DNA from: Acidicapsa dinghuensis
Lineage (GTDB): Bacteria > Acidobacteriota > Terriglobia > Terriglobales > Acidobacteriaceae
Length of the DNA stretch: 64,000 bases
Assembly: GCF_025685685.1 (NCBI RefSeq)
Contig: NZ_JAGSYH010000003.1
Span: 248,001-312,000, forward strand
Direction: 5' to 3'
Shown one piece after another: positions 62,579 through 64,000 of this stretch. Position 1 is the stretch's first letter. Each line of letters begins with the position of its first letter. The position numbers and the translations under genes were made by a program. The notes beneath the pieces were generated by a model. It searched no databases and was not told the origin of the DNA. It saw only the letters and a list, made by a program, of their open reading frames with translations.

Positions 62579-63733
62579 CTATTTACTCGCCGGTGGCACG
62601 AATGCCTTGCGGATCGAGGAGTTCGAAAATACAGAGTTTGCGTTTACTGCGCTCGATTCACCAGGAAGCATAGCGGAACGCACAGGAACGGATGGCGCCG
62701 GCATCACCACGGGACGCTGGGAAACCATGAGCGCAGCGGCAGTACGCGTGGGAGTGGTTAAGGTGGTGGATTCCACGGACGCTACATCTGGCAGCGCCAC
62801 CGTGTGAACCGGCGCGGCTGGCGCCAGCGGAGCGGCCGAGAGATTTACCAGTAAAGCCGAGCGCGTGTTCTGCGAATGGATAATTAACTGAGCAGAGGTC
62901 GAATCAGACCAGATGGCAGCTTTGACAAACATGCCGGAATCGCCGCGCAAACCGGCTATAAAAGCTGGCTGCTCCTCAGAGTCAGTGCTACGCTGACCGG
63001 CGAGGGCGAGCCGCACCGATGGTGCGTTGTCTGTGGAAACAGTGGCAGTTTCAAGTGTGCTCTTACCGGCAACCCAGCCGTCCGGTGCAGCTCCACCAAC
63101 AATCGCAAGCGTGCCATAACCGACCACAAAGGTATAGTTCGGCGAAGAAAGAGTCCCAGGATTGCCCTTGATAACGTAGTTTGCGTGCATGCCGGGATTC
63201 GTCGCTGTTGTAGTGAGTGTTGGATTGCCCGTAATGTGAGCCGTATCCGCAGTGTCGCTGTTCACAAATCCTACAAGTGAGTAGTTGGCGACGATGGGAA
63301 TTTCGCTGCCTGCTGGCGAAACGATATTGTCTGGGACAACTGTGAGAGGCGCCTTATCAATCTGGAGATTGGGAAATTCAACACGCGTCCTCGCATCTCC
63401 AGATATCTGGGCAGATGCTTCCGTGATGCAGACTTCGAGGCCTGTGGCATTCACACTGGCGAGGCCGTTGCCATCGGAGATCGCATAAGAAGGAGTGATG
63501 CCTACACCGCGACCTGGAGTGAATTCAACCCGGACACCTGCGACCGGGCGATGCGCAACAGTGTCAACAGCACGCACCACCAGAGGATCGGCAAACGCAG
63601 ACCCGTACGTCGTCACTTGATCTGATCCGCGCAGAACCTGAAGGCTTGTCGCCGCACTTGCGGGCAGAGCAACACTCGCGAACAAAATTGAGATCGGAAG
63701 TAAAGAACCAAAGAAATGTCGCGATGGACTCAT
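62579..63733 (-). CDS. Secreted MBG-domain / Ig-like protein
   Basis: 384-residue secreted protein. Signal peptide SRHFFGSLLPISILFASVAL ending PASA. Residues about 30-120 are an Ig-like (invasin/Big_1-type) domain (VVRAVDTVAHRPVAGVRVEF). Residues about 125-215 are an MBG-type beta domain (LQIDKAPLTVVPDN, NPGMHANYVIKGNPGTLSSPNYTF, GYGTLAIVGG), typical of surface proteins. The C-terminal 110 residues are low-complexity Ala/Pro/Ser/Val with no recognisable fold. ATG 63733 is strongly supported by GGGGAGG six bases upstream. No anchor or sorting motif was seen. The domain set parallels the larger protein at 28347-31421. Confidence 0.82.
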   Translation of the reverse strand: MSPSRHFFGSLLPISILFASVALPASAATSLQVLRGSDQVTTYGSAFADPLVVRAVDTVAHRPVAGVRVEFTPGRGVGITPSYAISDGNGLASVNATGLEVCITEASAQISGDARTRVEFPNLQIDKAPLTVVPDNIVSPAGSEIPIVANYSLVGFVNSDTADTAHITGNPTLTTTATNPGMHANYVIKGNPGTLSSPNYTFVVGYGTLAIVGGAAPDGWVAGKSTLETATVSTDNAPSVRLALAGQRSTDSEEQPAFIAGLRGDSGMFVKAAIWSDSTSAQLIIHSQNTRSALLVNLSAAPLAPAAPVHTVALPDVASVESTTLTTPTRTAAALMVSQRPVVMPAPSVPVRSAMLPGESSAVNANSVFSNSSIRKAFVPPASK

Positions 63734-64000
63734 GGAAACCTCCCCCTTAGAAACTTCCGATCATGCAAGGAAGTTGTGTCAGGACTCGGAATCCCGTTTC
63801 CTCAGGAAGTACGCCGCTGATCAGGGTTTATCCTGAGTATCTGGGTAAGATGGAGAGCAGAACTATCCAACTTTGTCTTATCTTGCTACGACTTTCCCAT
63901 TTGTCGATGGCAAAATAGGCACTAAAAACAAATGTCCTTCGTAATAGTTACCTAAAAATTAGCGGTGTGAAAAATGTTTGCCCCTCAAACAAGAACATTG
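63734..64000. other. AT-rich upstream region at window end
   Basis: 267 bases, distinctly AT-richer than most of the window, containing the leader of the MBG gene (GGGGAGG before its ATG). No further gene or repeat could be supported; the sequence may include the promoter. Confidence 0.5.

Overview
The window reads as chromosomal DNA of an acidobacterium (Terriglobia / Acidobacteriaceae type). The reasons are a duplicated-permease ABC protein of the acidobacterial ADOP kind, a membrane-bound CadC-like winged-helix protein with TPR repeats, several very large secreted proteins with Ig/NHL/MBG-type domains, moderately high GC by eye, and few long operons. The lineage call is inference from gene content; there is no rRNA or other marker to confirm it. 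I saw no tRNA, rRNA, CRISPR array, transposase or prophage gene.

Layout. 0-9 kb: a truncated TolC-type efflux gene, a degenerate ECF-sigma-like protein, polyphosphate kinase (ppk1) convergent with a CadC-like TPR regulator, then an Uup-type ABC-F ATPase. 9-12.2 kb: a tightly overlapping mlaE-mlaF-mlaD lipid-transport operon on the minus strand, whose MlaD carries an extra OmpA-like C-terminus. 12.3-20 kb: a 1456-residue secreted discoidin/FlgD-Ig/NHL protein, a double GNAT protein and a GT39-type mannosyltransferase-like membrane enzyme. 20-24.4 kb: rbfA-nrnA, an EamA exporter, a YlxP/DUF503 protein and a sodium:solute symporter, all minus. 24.5-28.2 kb: small membrane proteins, then the trxB-yggS-yggU operon. 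28.3-35.6 kb: a large secreted protein with a matrixin-like region whose zinc-binding motif is lost, type II NADH dehydrogenase, serS and a LolA-like protein. 35.7-41 kb: a second GT39-like enzyme divergent from a 1177-residue GH18-NodB-GT2 fusion that looks like a one-polypeptide exopolysaccharide synthase/modifier. 41-49 kb: cytochrome c, ion channel, pruA, SDR, a CHASE3-like/PAS histidine kinase, inositol monophosphatase. 49-53.4 kb: HMCES/YedK abasic-site protein, ADOP permease, LuxR-type regulator with a non-phosphorylatable receiver. 53.4-57.2 kb: a structured 469-bp intergenic region leading into a receiver/glutaredoxin-like/thioredoxin-reductase-like fusion followed by a histidine kinase with a CRP-like sensor domain. 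57.2-64 kb: GNAT, motAB, an unrecognised Cys-rich protein, a secreted GH36 alpha-galactosidase and a secreted MBG-domain protein.

The most unusual local system is the pair at 53.9-57.2 kb, where a phosphorylatable receiver is fused to an FAD/NAD(P)H reductase that has lost the redox CxxC and is followed by its probable kinase. This suggests an enzyme, rather than a promoter, as the output of a two-component system. Other items worth attention are the GH18-NodB-GT2 fusion, the dead matrixin-like protein, the pseudo-receiver LuxR protein and the orphan 177-residue protein at 59.7-60.2 kb.
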